DNA from: Laedolimicola sp934402125
Lineage (GTDB): Bacteria > Bacillota > Clostridia > Lachnospirales > Lachnospiraceae
Direction of reading: 5' to 3'
Assembly (NCBI RefSeq): GCF_052065835.1
Contig: NZ_JBQHTG010000001.1
Coordinates: 620,001-684,000, forward strand
DNA: 64,000 nt
Shown: positions 42,716 to 52,656 of the stretch, in pieces
Layout of the letters: each line of letters starts with the position of its first letter
Numbering within the stretch: position 1 is the first letter of the stretch
Made by a program: the position numbers and the translations under genes
The notes under the pieces: model-generated
Told to the model about the DNA's origin: nothing
Databases searched by the model: none
What the model saw: the letters and a program-made list of their open reading frames with translations, nothing else

Positions 42716-42936
42716 TATTGCTCTTTAAAAATCTGATTGTTTAGATCAAAATATACCCAATCTCCTTCATTGATATCTTTACTGTATAATTCTTTATCAG
42801 CAATCTCCATATCAATTTCAGATCCGTTTTCATCTCTTAATAAGACTTTGTCCATAGCCACATAATCATCTGGGCGCTCCTCACAACCGTAATCTGGTTC
42901 CATGATTTTCTTTACGATATACTTCAATCTAAACAT
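42715..42936 (-). CDS. Small hypothetical protein
   Basis: At most 73 residues. An AGGAG site touches the first ATG directly, so the true start may be the TTG at 42927, which has better spacing. The protein is acidic, without membrane segments, and ends DWVYFDLNNQIFKEQ. It lies 3 bp after the GIY-YIG gene, within the same operon. No family recognised. Confidence 0.55.
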   Translation of the reverse strand: MFRLKYIVKKIMEPDYGCEERPDDYVAMDKVLLRDENGSEIDMEIADKELYSKDINEGDWVYFDLNNQIFKEQ

Positions 42937-42939
42937 CTC

Positions 42940-43770
42940 CTACAAATCTTTTAATTTCGTTCCGTTCTCGGTTTTCCAATCAACATTACCATTGGATGTA
43001 TGTCCAAGTATTACAGCCGATGCAGCGGATGGAGCACTAAACTCATAATCCTTTTGGAATACCCCATCCTTTATCACTTCTTCTTTGATAAGAGTATTTC
43101 TCAGATTAAAATATCCTTTTCCCTGTGTCTCTAAAGACGGCACTGTATGATCGGATATTTTCGACCCGGACAGAACTGTAAAACCACCGGTGCTTACAAA
43201 TCCTTTTGCATTTGCCTCAGTGCCCTTACAATATAAGTAAACCGTGTCATCCGTAGCCTTCGGAACAGGTACGAGCACCTTATATCCAAGAGTATTGATA
43301 AGAATCTTCACATTATCAATAAACTCTTCCATCGTGGCAATTTGAGCTTCCTTCAGAACAGTATTCTTATATGTATTCTTTGTCAGAATCGAATACCTGC
43401 CACAGTCCTTGGCAATCTCAACAAAGCGATTCTCTAAATATCGGATCAAGGCTTTATTCAAGTCTCTACCAACAAAAATTACCGCTGTATTCCAGTAATA
43501 TTTTTCTTTACCGGACTGATAATCTCTAAGGTGCTGAGAAAGCCTATCCAGCACATTTTCTGCCTCACCGATATAAACAGAATCTGTTCCGTCATCCTCC
43601 TGACACATCAAGAAGTACACGCCAACACCTTTGATATCATCCCGGTCACATCCTGCAATCTCTGTTCTTGGAATCTTAATAGCTTTACCATTCCAGTTTG
43701 ATAATTCCGCTGTAGTCAAACTATCCGCAGAGCCATTTACAAGAAAGAGTTCAATAGCTTTTCCATACAT
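42940..43770 (-). CDS. GIY-YIG nuclease domain protein with C-terminal DUF4357
   Basis: 276 residues. GIY-YIG domain at about 48-135: GVYFL (50-54), SVYIGEAENVLDRL with R76, and the metal-binding E113 in YLENRFVEI. The C-terminal 60 residues (SAPSAASAVILGHTSNGNVDW) match DUF4357. Such proteins cut DNA and are frequent in restriction and defence islands. It lies 26 bp after the SEFIR gene, extending the type I restriction operon. The target is unknown. Confidence 0.82.
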   Translation of the reverse strand: MYGKAIELFLVNGSADSLTTAELSNWNGKAIKIPRTEIAGCDRDDIKGVGVYFLMCQEDDGTDSVYIGEAENVLDRLSQHLRDYQSGKEKYYWNTAVIFVGRDLNKALIRYLENRFVEIAKDCGRYSILTKNTYKNTVLKEAQIATMEEFIDNVKILINTLGYKVLVPVPKATDDTVYLYCKGTEANAKGFVSTGGFTVLSGSKISDHTVPSLETQGKGYFNLRNTLIKEEVIKDGVFQKDYEFSAPSAASAVILGHTSNGNVDWKTENGTKLKDL

Positions 43771-43796
43771 TCAAAACACCACCCTCTCAATATATG

Positions 43797-45221
43797 CTAA
43801 TTCCTTGTTCCCAATTCCTCGGACTTCATGTAATTCCAGAAACTTCTAGCTGTTTCAAAACAACTATTGTAACGATATTCTTTTAGGTCTCCTTTATGAA
43901 ACTTTTCTTCAACATTCTTATATTGTTCTTTAAACTCATCAACTGTTTCATAATTAAGAACATACATCATATTTTTCAAATGTTCCTTGGACACTAACCT
44001 TTTTGAATATGTTGCAAACAAGCCCCTATACTCATCGCTGTTATACACGTAAGTCAAAGGAAACCATGCCCAATCTTTCTCGTAATTAGAAATCAAGAGC
44101 GATGCACTGTGGCAAAACAAATCACCTGAAACAAACTCATCTTTGTTGCAAACGTCTACATTAAGATTTTCAATCCATAGTGCTGCTGTTCCGCAATAAT
44201 AATTCTTATTATCTCTTTTACATACAGCACTATCCAAGACATCGTTATAGCAATAAAAACAGTTATAGCTATCGGCATCCTGATTATAATGTGAAGTTCC
44301 TGCAAAATATGTCTTATTTAAAACATACCTCAAAGCTTCATTTGCACTCTTTTTAAGATAATATGCCACCACATATATGAAACACTCATGTACAAACGTC
44401 ACCTTCAAGTTGGAATAATTTGTTTGCTGTCTGCGTATTTCATACATTAATTCTTCCAGAAACTTTGCTATCTGTTTATATCCCTCTTGAACATACTCAG
44501 TGCTTTTGACAAGAAGAAGGAATTCGTCTCTAAATGGCATTAGTTCAAGATAGCATGAAATAACTTCTTTTTCGGTATAATCATATCCCAAAATCTGTTT
44601 TTTTAATTCTTCAAGGTTCTCAACAAACTTACTCTTTTTTACGGCATCACTCGCCGTTCCCCGAAAAAAATCGCTTGTCACCCTCGACTTATATGACACC
44701 TTTGGCGTCTCTTCCAGCCACACTGGGGGGTTACCTAACTCTGGCTCTTTATATGTATCTATCCCATATAATGTGCGTACCATTCTCTGATACTCAGTAT
44801 CATATGTGTCAGGCATAGATAAATCGAAATGTAAAAGTCCCTTTAAATACTGCGGTTTACATACATTTCCTTCGGCATCTCTCTCAAATACAACCGGTAT
44901 AAACTTTCTCTGTTCTACCTTATTGTAAACTTCCGATGAAATAATCTGAGTTTCTGTACCTACACCACCAGCTCGTTCATTTGCCTTCTTTGCATACACA
45001 GGATCTATGAGAATCAGAACGTTTGTAATACTCTCATCCAAAACACTTTTTTCCATGAATTTAAAGGTATCATTGCCTTCTTTCAACTGCCATTTATCAA
45101 AAACGACCTCTACTCCATCACCCTTAAGATTTGTAGCTAAAGCAATAACCTTTTCGTCATGTTCCTGCGTTCCCCAGGCATATGAAATAAAGACCTTAGG
45201 GTGTTCTATCCTATTCTTCAT
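43797..45221 (-). CDS. SEFIR (TIR-like) domain protein
   Basis: 474 residues. The first 150 residues form a SEFIR domain: HPKVFISYAWGTQEHDEKV, GVEVVFDKWQLKEGND, and the conserved AGGVGTETQIIS loop. SEFIR belongs to the TIR superfamily. Bacterial TIR proteins are often NAD-consuming defence effectors. The remaining 320 residues have no recognised domain but are Cys- and aromatic-rich around 330-380. The start overlaps the hsdR stop by 11 bp, so expression is coupled to restriction. Confidence 0.8.
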   Translation of the reverse strand: MKNRIEHPKVFISYAWGTQEHDEKVIALATNLKGDGVEVVFDKWQLKEGNDTFKFMEKSVLDESITNVLILIDPVYAKKANERAGGVGTETQIISSEVYNKVEQRKFIPVVFERDAEGNVCKPQYLKGLLHFDLSMPDTYDTEYQRMVRTLYGIDTYKEPELGNPPVWLEETPKVSYKSRVTSDFFRGTASDAVKKSKFVENLEELKKQILGYDYTEKEVISCYLELMPFRDEFLLLVKSTEYVQEGYKQIAKFLEELMYEIRRQQTNYSNLKVTFVHECFIYVVAYYLKKSANEALRYVLNKTYFAGTSHYNQDADSYNCFYCYNDVLDSAVCKRDNKNYYCGTAALWIENLNVDVCNKDEFVSGDLFCHSASLLISNYEKDWAWFPLTYVYNSDEYRGLFATYSKRLVSKEHLKNMMYVLNYETVDEFKEQYKNVEEKFHKGDLKEYRYNSCFETARSFWNYMKSEELGTRN

Positions 45222-48200
45222 CTGTTTCTATGCCCCCTGTGTCGCTATCCGAATCATCTGCCATGCTATTATCAGCCTTGAACGATTCACCAATATTATG
45301 GAACTTCTCAAAATATGCCTTCAGTCTTTCGATAACTCGCTCCTTCTTCTCGGATCTGTTACCGCCACCAAATCGTGATACCGGAGGAAGAATCTTATCA
45401 ATGTCTGTACCTGTTGTCTTGATTTCTCCGATACGGAAAGCATACTCCATGAACCTTCTTGTCGCTTCTTCCTGTAACTTCTCCTCATCAATGATAATAA
45501 TAAGCTGCTGATCACGCTGAGCTGCAACATAGTTGTTCCATTCTGTCATAATGTCATCAACATCATTGATTCCGGCAATGAAGTTTTCGATAAGAGCTTT
45601 CTTACTTCTAAGTTCAGGACTTGCTGCAATCGCTTTCTTGATGGTAACAAGAACCTCTTTATCCTCGCAGTGGCTGTCATGATACTTCTTCACCAGCATG
45701 AGAATGTAATCAATATTGATTTCAATCTGCTTGATAAGCTCGATTTCAAATACAATATCATCATCAATATTTACTGCGGTATGTTCTTCTCTCTTACGCT
45801 TCCACTCATCGCGAAGATCCTGATACTTTCCAAGATAGTCTTGCATATCACGGTCAGAAAGAATCTCTTTTCCTGCAAACTCATCAAAAGAGCTAAGCAG
45901 ATTTCTCATTCTAAGGATTGCACCAAACAATGAGATAAATGCCTTCTGATTGGTTTCACCTTCAATACGGGCCTCTTCCACAGGGAACTTTGTTGTAAGT
46001 TCTTCAATCATATCAACATAGCCCGGATGCGGTGTATCATCTACTCCGGTATAACCGTAATAGTAGTCCTTAAAGCTCTGCATCAAAACGATGCCGCCTG
46101 CATCCTTATCTCCAAATAAGGAGATTGCTGAATCCACTCTCTTCTGAAGATTACGGAAGCATACAATGTTACCGAAAGTCTTAATAGAATTGAGGATTCT
46201 ATTCGTTCTTGAAAAGGCCTGAATCAATCCGTGCATCTTCAAGTTCTTATCAACCCAAAGAGTATTCAGCGTTGTTGCATCAAAGCCTGTAAGGAACATA
46301 TTTACTACAATAAGAAGATCTATCTCCTTATTCTTCATTCTAAGAGATACGTCCTTGTAGTAATTCTGGAACTTATCGCTGGATGTATCATAATTCGTAT
46401 TGAACATCTTATTGTAGTCATCAATAGCAGCTTCCAAAAAGTCTCTGCTTGACTGGTCAAGTGCTGATGTATCCTCAGAATTTTCCTCGCCTAATAAACC
46501 ATTATCCTCTTCTGCTTCCTCTTCATTTGCAGCAAAACTAAAGATTGTAGCCACGCGAAGCTTCTTAGAAGGATCCGCCTGCATCTGCTTTTTAAATTCC
46601 TCGTAGTAAAGCTTTGCCATCGGAACGGAAGCTACCGCAAAAATAGAGTTAAAGCCGCTAAGTCTTTGCTGCTGTTTAATCTCTTCTACGGTTCCTTGCT
46701 TTGCAGATGCAACCTCTTCAATGTTAATCAAAGAATTATAAACGTATGACTTATCGCCTCTGTAGGTCTTTCTATCAAAGTTATCAAGGATATACTTTGT
46801 AACCATAGAGATTCTTTGCGGTGCCATCATTGCCTTTTCTCTGGCAATATCCCATACCTCTTCATCTTCGATATTATCATCAATATCCATTGTCTTTATG
46901 TAATCAACACGGAACGGAAGAACGTTCTTATCATTGATAGCATCAACGATGGTATATGAATGAAGCTGGTCTCCAAAAGTCTGCTCTGTCGTAAAGAAAG
47001 TAGTCTTTCTTGTACTTCCGATATTAGTCGGGAAAATAGGCGTACCTGTAAAACCAAATAAATGATACTTCTTAAAGTGCTTTATAATCGCAGCATGCAT
47101 ATCGCCAAACTGGCTACGGTGACATTCATCAAAAATAATAACTACATGCTTGTTATAGATCTCATGCTCTTTATTCTTCTTAATAAACGTAGCAAGCTTC
47201 TGAATGGTGGTAATAATAATCTTATACTCGTGATGTACACCATTCTTATCCTTATCCTCCAGCTGTCTCTGTAAGATAGATGTCTTGGTATTGCTATTGG
47301 CGGCACCCTTTTCGAATCTGTCATACTCCTTCATGGTCTGATAATCCAGATCCTTACGGTCTACAACAAAAAGCACCTTATCAATGTACGGTAAATTGGA
47401 TGCCAGTTTGGCCGTCTTAAACGAAGTGAGGGTCTTTCCGGAACCTGTGGTATGCCAAATGTATCCACCTCCGGAAATGTCACCGTACTTCTTATAGTTA
47501 TTTGCAATCTCAATACGATTAAGAATACGCTCTGTCGCTGTAATCTGATAAGGACGCATAACCATAAGCATATTCTCTGAAGTAAAGATACAATACTTCG
47601 TAAGAATATTAAGGATCGTATGTCTTGCAAAGAACGTCTTTGTAAAATCAACAAGATCTGCAATTACTCTGTTCTTTGAATCTGCCCAGTAAGATGTAAA
47701 CTCAAAGCTATTGCTGGTCTTACCCTTCTTAGTCTTTGATGCATTCGCATCCTTGATAGCATTAAATCTCGTACTGTTTGAGTAATACTTCGTATTTGTA
47801 CCATTAGAGATTACAAATAACTGAACATACTCAAAGAGTCCTGATCCAGCCCAAAAACTGTCTCTCTGGTATCTGTTGATCTGATTAAATGCTTCTCGAA
47901 TTGCAACACCACGCCTCTTAAGTTCCACATGAACCAAAGGCAAACCATTAACAAGAATCGTTACATCATAGCGGTTATCATGCTTAGCTCCATCTGCTGT
48001 TCCGATAACATACTGATTAATAACCTGAAGGAAGTTGTTATGGATGTTCTTCTTGTCGATGATGGTAATATTCTTTGTACTGCCATCATCACGCTTAAGA
48101 ACCTGAACATTATCCTCCTGGATCTTTCTTGTCTTCTCAACAATACCTTCATTCTGATTTGCCAAAGACTCACTAAAAAATCTTTCCCACTCGCTATCAG

Positions 48201-48444
48201 AGAACTGATAATCATTGAGGATTTCAAGGCGTTTACGCAAGTTTGCAATCAAATCAGATTCCTGATGAATCTTAAGATATTCGTACCCCAATCCGCCTTG
48301 GCCATTTTCTCCGGACAGTAGTTTAATAAACTCTGCTTCCAGCGCAGCTTCTGACTGGTAGTTTTCAGAGCGAGCCTTTGATGACTCGTACTCTGTAACT
48401 ACTGTATTTTCATTTGTCTGTGCAACAATGTTAAAATATGCCAA
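45211..48444 (-). CDS. hsdR: Type I restriction enzyme, endonuclease and translocase subunit
   Basis: 1077 residues, complete. The nuclease site is at D160, E174 and K176 (HVELKRRG). The helicase motor has Walker A TTGSGKT (332-338) and DECH at 439-442, followed by a motif VI-like QAFSRTNR. The C-terminal helical part binds HsdM. It translocates and cuts unmodified DNA. It follows hsdS with a 15-bp gap and overlaps the SEFIR gene. Confidence 0.95.
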   Translation of the reverse strand: MAYFNIVAQTNENTVVTEYESSKARSENYQSEAALEAEFIKLLSGENGQGGLGYEYLKIHQESDLIANLRKRLEILNDYQFSDSEWERFFSESLANQNEGIVEKTRKIQEDNVQVLKRDDGSTKNITIIDKKNIHNNFLQVINQYVIGTADGAKHDNRYDVTILVNGLPLVHVELKRRGVAIREAFNQINRYQRDSFWAGSGLFEYVQLFVISNGTNTKYYSNSTRFNAIKDANASKTKKGKTSNSFEFTSYWADSKNRVIADLVDFTKTFFARHTILNILTKYCIFTSENMLMVMRPYQITATERILNRIEIANNYKKYGDISGGGYIWHTTGSGKTLTSFKTAKLASNLPYIDKVLFVVDRKDLDYQTMKEYDRFEKGAANSNTKTSILQRQLEDKDKNGVHHEYKIIITTIQKLATFIKKNKEHEIYNKHVVIIFDECHRSQFGDMHAAIIKHFKKYHLFGFTGTPIFPTNIGSTRKTTFFTTEQTFGDQLHSYTIVDAINDKNVLPFRVDYIKTMDIDDNIEDEEVWDIAREKAMMAPQRISMVTKYILDNFDRKTYRGDKSYVYNSLINIEEVASAKQGTVEEIKQQQRLSGFNSIFAVASVPMAKLYYEEFKKQMQADPSKKLRVATIFSFAANEEEAEEDNGLLGEENSEDTSALDQSSRDFLEAAIDDYNKMFNTNYDTSSDKFQNYYKDVSLRMKNKEIDLLIVVNMFLTGFDATTLNTLWVDKNLKMHGLIQAFSRTNRILNSIKTFGNIVCFRNLQKRVDSAISLFGDKDAGGIVLMQSFKDYYYGYTGVDDTPHPGYVDMIEELTTKFPVEEARIEGETNQKAFISLFGAILRMRNLLSSFDEFAGKEILSDRDMQDYLGKYQDLRDEWKRKREEHTAVNIDDDIVFEIELIKQIEINIDYILMLVKKYHDSHCEDKEVLVTIKKAIAASPELRSKKALIENFIAGINDVDDIMTEWNNYVAAQRDQQLIIIIDEEKLQEEATRRFMEYAFRIGEIKTTGTDIDKILPPVSRFGGGNRSEKKERVIERLKAYFEKFHNIGESFKADNSMADDSDSDTGGIETDEE

Positions 48445-48459
48445 TTATCACACCCCCTA

Positions 48460-49665
48460 CTATTTAATCTTATTAAAACCAATTATCCTATTCTGATAAT
48501 ATGAAAACTGCTTCTTTCTAGCCTCTATCTCTGCTGTTAGTCCACAATTAGGACGCTCACATAACTCTTCAAACACATCTAAAATTCCAGCTATTTTCTT
48601 TTGTTCTTCTATTGACGGTAATGGAACATAAAGGTTTCTAAAAGTTTGAAGGTTTAAATGCTTTATAGCATTACCAACTTTTTTCTCAAGCATTATGTCC
48701 TGTATTTTTGTTGACCGCAGTAAATGTAACAGATAACGATTATACACTCCTTCTTTAGGGCGTAAACAAATCAAGCTCTCGTAAATACTGAATTCCTCAT
48801 CTGTATCAATAATACATACTGCTCCAAGCGTCCCAGATTTACTGACAAGCAAATCACCTTTTCGTGGCTTATGATTCTTCGTTAGTTTTTCATGCTGTTC
48901 ATGTGAAATACATCTAATATCTGACAGATCAAGAGTTCCTGATGTCATATTATTGGCTCTTACCAATGGAACTCCTCCCTCTTCTACATAATCGACTTTT
49001 GCTGTTAGTCCCAAAAAAATGTCATCACAAATATCAACAACATTTGACAATGCTTCTTGATTAAACCCATCTAATAAGTGGTCTCTATAATAATAGTATT
49101 GTCTAGTCCTATTTTCCTGCTCTTTTTCTATGCCTTCTATGCATTCTCTAAACTTCTTCAGTGTATCCACTATCTTTGTCTGAATCTCTATAGATGGAAC
49201 AGGGACTTTAATCCAATCCCATCTTCCAAAATCAAATCTAAATCTAGCTCCTTCCTCCTTAAATGACTCAATTTTGGCTAATACATAATCAGAACCCATT
49301 AAGTACTCAAAGTATTCTTTAGTGATTCTTTCTTCATCTATTTCAAATACGACATACATTGGACTTACTAATCCAGGCTCATCATACTTCAACATACCAA
49401 TAGAACCAATATTTAATCTAGAAGGATTGTATGCAATCATTCCCGGTCTAATAATCGTATAGTTTGAGGTATCTTCACTATGAATTGTGTTGTCTCGGTA
49501 CTCTTCCGCCTTCACTATTCCAAGAGAATTACTAACTACGTAGACTTGCTTTACAGTTTCATCGTTTTTTCCTTTTTCTCTTATTCGTTTTATAAGAGAA
49601 CCGATAGAAACAACAGCGTCCTCGTCCAACGATGTACTATTAATATATTCGTTAAAAACATCCAT
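48460..49665 (-). CDS. hsdS: Type I restriction enzyme, specificity subunit
   Basis: 401 residues with two target recognition regions (about 20-160 and 205-355), each followed by a helical spacer (IEIQTKIVDTLKKFRECIE and IEEQKKIAGILDVFEELCE). This makes a full bipartite recognition protein. The start directly abuts the hsdM stop. The DNA sequence recognised cannot be predicted. No inverted repeats or second hsdS for phase variation were seen nearby. Confidence 0.93.
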   Translation of the reverse strand: MDVFNEYINSTSLDEDAVVSIGSLIKRIREKGKNDETVKQVYVVSNSLGIVKAEEYRDNTIHSEDTSNYTIIRPGMIAYNPSRLNIGSIGMLKYDEPGLVSPMYVVFEIDEERITKEYFEYLMGSDYVLAKIESFKEEGARFRFDFGRWDWIKVPVPSIEIQTKIVDTLKKFRECIEGIEKEQENRTRQYYYYRDHLLDGFNQEALSNVVDICDDIFLGLTAKVDYVEEGGVPLVRANNMTSGTLDLSDIRCISHEQHEKLTKNHKPRKGDLLVSKSGTLGAVCIIDTDEEFSIYESLICLRPKEGVYNRYLLHLLRSTKIQDIMLEKKVGNAIKHLNLQTFRNLYVPLPSIEEQKKIAGILDVFEELCERPNCGLTAEIEARKKQFSYYQNRIIGFNKIK

Positions 49666-51231
49666 TTACTCGTCCCCCAATTCCTTAATTATCTCATCCA
49701 CTCTATCGCGTAATTCAGCATTCTTAATGGATAAGTCAGTAAGATAGTGGTTTAATGCAACAATATCAATTTCCTCCTGTTCAATAACAGTATCTACATA
49801 GCTCGAAACAGAAAGGTTGTATTCCTGCTCAACAATTTCATTAAATTGTGCCCTGTGACAAATGTTTTCTATATCTTTACGATTAGAGAACGCATTTACA
49901 ATTGTATCAATATGTTCCGGCATTAATTTATTATTTGTTGATACCTTTTTGCATAGCGTCGTTGCATCAATGAACAAAACCGAATCATCATTTTTGTTCT
50001 TTTTTAATACCATAATACATGTAGCAATCGGGGTTCCAAAGAATAGGTTTGCTGGCAATTGAATAACACAATCCACAAAATTATTATCAATTAAATACTT
50101 ACGAATCTTCTGTTCCGCCCCACCTCTATACATTATTCCCGGGAAACAAACTATAGCTGCAGTTCCATTGTTTGCTAGCCAGCTAAGCGAATGCATAATA
50201 AAAGCCATATCCGCTCTGCTTTTGGGTGCTAATACACCTGCAGGTGCGAAACGGGGATCGTTAATAAGTAATGGGTTTTCATCACCTGCCCACTTAATAG
50301 AATACGGAGGATTTGAAACGATAAGTTCAAATGGCTCATCGTCCCAATGCTGCGGCGCAGTAAGTGTATCTTCACATGCGATATTGAACTTATCAAATCC
50401 TACGTCATGAAGGAACATATTAATTCTACAAAGGTTGTATGTCGTAATATTGATTTCCTGTCCAAAGAATCCATTACGCACCTTGTCTTTTCCAAGAACC
50501 TTCTCGGCTTTCAGAAGCAACGATCCGGATCCACAAGCAGGATCATAAACCTTATTAACCTCTGTTTTGCCAACAGTTCCGAGTCTGGTAAGTAGCTCAG
50601 AGACATCAGCAGGGGTAAAAAATTCTCCACCGCTCTTTCCGGCATTTGATGCGTACATAGTCATCAGATACTCGTATGCATCACCAAATGCGTCAATATC
50701 ATGGTTCTTAACATCACCAAGATTCATTTCAGCTACTCCCTTGAGCAGCTTTGCAAGCTTTTCATTTCTCTTTGCCACAGTTGCACCAAGCTTATTACTG
50801 TTTACATCAAAGTCATCAAACAAACCTTCAAAATCACTTTCAGATTCACTGCCCTTTGCTGATTCCTCAATATGACGGAATACCGTCTCTAATGTCTCAT
50901 TGAGATTTTCATCATCGTCTGCCTTTGCCTTTACATTGCAAAACAGTTCGCTAGGAAGAATGAAGAAACCTTTTTCCTGTACAAGATCCTTTCTTGCAGT
51001 CTCTGCCTCATCATCAGACATCTTTGCGTAGTCGAATCCAGTATTTCCGGCCTTTTCCTCGCCTTCGTTTACATAGTTTGTAAGATTTTCTGAAACATAT
51101 CTGTAGAACATTGTTCCAAGGACATAGTTCTTGAAATCCCATCCGTCTACAGCTCCTCTTAATTCATCTGCAATCGCCCAAATAGCGCGATGTAATTCGT
51201 CTCTCTCCTGCTCTTTCTTAGTATCAATCAT
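49666..51231 (-). CDS. hsdM: Type I restriction enzyme, methyltransferase subunit
   Basis: 521 residues with the SAM-binding motif DPACGSGSLLL (230-240) and catalytic NPPY (307-310), typical of N6-adenine methylases. It is the first gene of the hsdM-hsdS-hsdR-SEFIR operon. Its active site is intact, unlike that of the methylase-like gene just upstream. Confidence 0.95.
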   Translation of the reverse strand: MIDTKKEQERDELHRAIWAIADELRGAVDGWDFKNYVLGTMFYRYVSENLTNYVNEGEEKAGNTGFDYAKMSDDEAETARKDLVQEKGFFILPSELFCNVKAKADDDENLNETLETVFRHIEESAKGSESESDFEGLFDDFDVNSNKLGATVAKRNEKLAKLLKGVAEMNLGDVKNHDIDAFGDAYEYLMTMYASNAGKSGGEFFTPADVSELLTRLGTVGKTEVNKVYDPACGSGSLLLKAEKVLGKDKVRNGFFGQEINITTYNLCRINMFLHDVGFDKFNIACEDTLTAPQHWDDEPFELIVSNPPYSIKWAGDENPLLINDPRFAPAGVLAPKSRADMAFIMHSLSWLANNGTAAIVCFPGIMYRGGAEQKIRKYLIDNNFVDCVIQLPANLFFGTPIATCIMVLKKNKNDDSVLFIDATTLCKKVSTNNKLMPEHIDTIVNAFSNRKDIENICHRAQFNEIVEQEYNLSVSSYVDTVIEQEEIDIVALNHYLTDLSIKNAELRDRVDEIIKELGDE

Positions 51232-51308
51232 TTTATTTTCTCCTTTACTGGGTATATTTTTTCCACTTTACTTCAAATTTTAACTCTTATGCTGTCCCAT
51301 AATACGGA

Positions 51309-52655
51309 CTATGAAAATAGTTTTTCATTAGAGCTTTCAGCATTTAATTCGTCTAATCTCTTATACAGCTGCTTCAATTCCTTATTTATTTCCGAAATCG
51401 GCCTTAATTCAATCGCTTCATCAACATCAATATACTTTGAAATTGACCAATCTCCGGTCTCGATTACTTCAGCGTTAGGCACTGTAAAGGAAACACCTTC
51501 AACCACCTTTTTACCTTCAAGAATCTCGCTGAGTTTCTTTTTATTCTCATCTGTGATATAAGCATCATTTCTGCGTTCTCTTTGAACCAAAGATGTGCCA
51601 TCTACAAACAGTACATCCTTGTTGTTATGTTCAAGGATAAGCATTGCCGTATTAATCATCGTACTATTATATACTGGAGGTAACGAAACTACTGCTTTGA
51701 GCAAACCTTCCTTGACCAGATTTTTGCGAAATGCACTTAATGCTTTCGTCTGTTTGAACAGAATACCCTGCGGCACAATCAAAACCACTCTTCCGTTATC
51801 TTCCATGGCATCTAATGCACTTGCCATAAAGAGACACTCCATTTCCTTACACGAGTCAGCATCCATCCATTTCTTTACCCTATGAAGCTGATATCCTGCC
51901 AGTTCGTTCATAGGTCGCATACCAAATGGAATATCCATTACAACTTTGTCTGCTGAATACGCAGAATCCATTGCCGTAAAATCCTCCTGCATGACATCAA
52001 AGTTGATGCCGCTTAGAATCATGTATAAGGTAGCTACCTGAATGGAGTCTGTATTGATATCTACACCATAAAGAGTTACATCTTTTTTACCTCTAACCGC
52101 GCTGATAGCCGAATATCCGTATCCTATCGTTCCATCGAGTACGGTTTCTCCATCCTGAACATTCGCTGCAATACTAAGTAAATCTGCCACCGCATTACTA
52201 GATACCTTTTCCGCTGTATTTCTTCTTGCATCTTTAGATGCCATATTAATCAGCTGTGTTGCGTATGGATAGTATCCTTCTTCGTCTACTACAATATCAG
52301 CTGTTGCAGATACTACACCGAGAAAAGCTTTCTTCCATGCTTCCTCTTCTGATCTGAAAGAAGATAACACGTCGGAGAGTAAACCTCTCTTAACTTGGTA
52401 TGTTTCTTCCAGAATATCAGATGCTCTTCTGATAACCTCTATGTCTTCAGTTGATACCGGGCGGTAAAGAACTTTGGTTAGTTCTATGATTGAAGGCATA
52501 TAGTTTGGATTTATACAAGCATTTTCTTCAACCATCTTCTTCAAACACATAATGTATAAGGTACTTCCTACATACTGTGTTCCATCCATTCCGGCGTTAT
52601 GCCAAATGTTGGCTATATCCCAAATATATTTTTCAACGTTCTTAATATCAGCCAT
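51309..52655 (-). CDS. Type I-like methylase homologue with degenerate active site
   Basis: 448 residues with the HsdM layout: N-terminal helices, then a Rossmann fold. The SAM motif is altered to LDGTIGYGYSAI (174-180 in place of DPxxGSG). The catalytic tetrapeptide reads DIPF (241-244) where active N6-adenine methylases have [DNS]PP[YF]. Loss of the first proline suggests altered or no methylation. It pairs with a single-TRD protein upstream. Position next to the replication genes suggests an island-specific role, such as a decoy or regulator. Confidence 0.75.
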   Translation of the reverse strand: MADIKNVEKYIWDIANIWHNAGMDGTQYVGSTLYIMCLKKMVEENACINPNYMPSIIELTKVLYRPVSTEDIEVIRRASDILEETYQVKRGLLSDVLSSFRSEEEAWKKAFLGVVSATADIVVDEEGYYPYATQLINMASKDARRNTAEKVSSNAVADLLSIAANVQDGETVLDGTIGYGYSAISAVRGKKDVTLYGVDINTDSIQVATLYMILSGINFDVMQEDFTAMDSAYSADKVVMDIPFGMRPMNELAGYQLHRVKKWMDADSCKEMECLFMASALDAMEDNGRVVLIVPQGILFKQTKALSAFRKNLVKEGLLKAVVSLPPVYNSTMINTAMLILEHNNKDVLFVDGTSLVQRERRNDAYITDENKKKLSEILEGKKVVEGVSFTVPNAEVIETGDWSISKYIDVDEAIELRPISEINKELKQLYKRLDELNAESSNEKLFS

Positions 52656-52656
52656 C

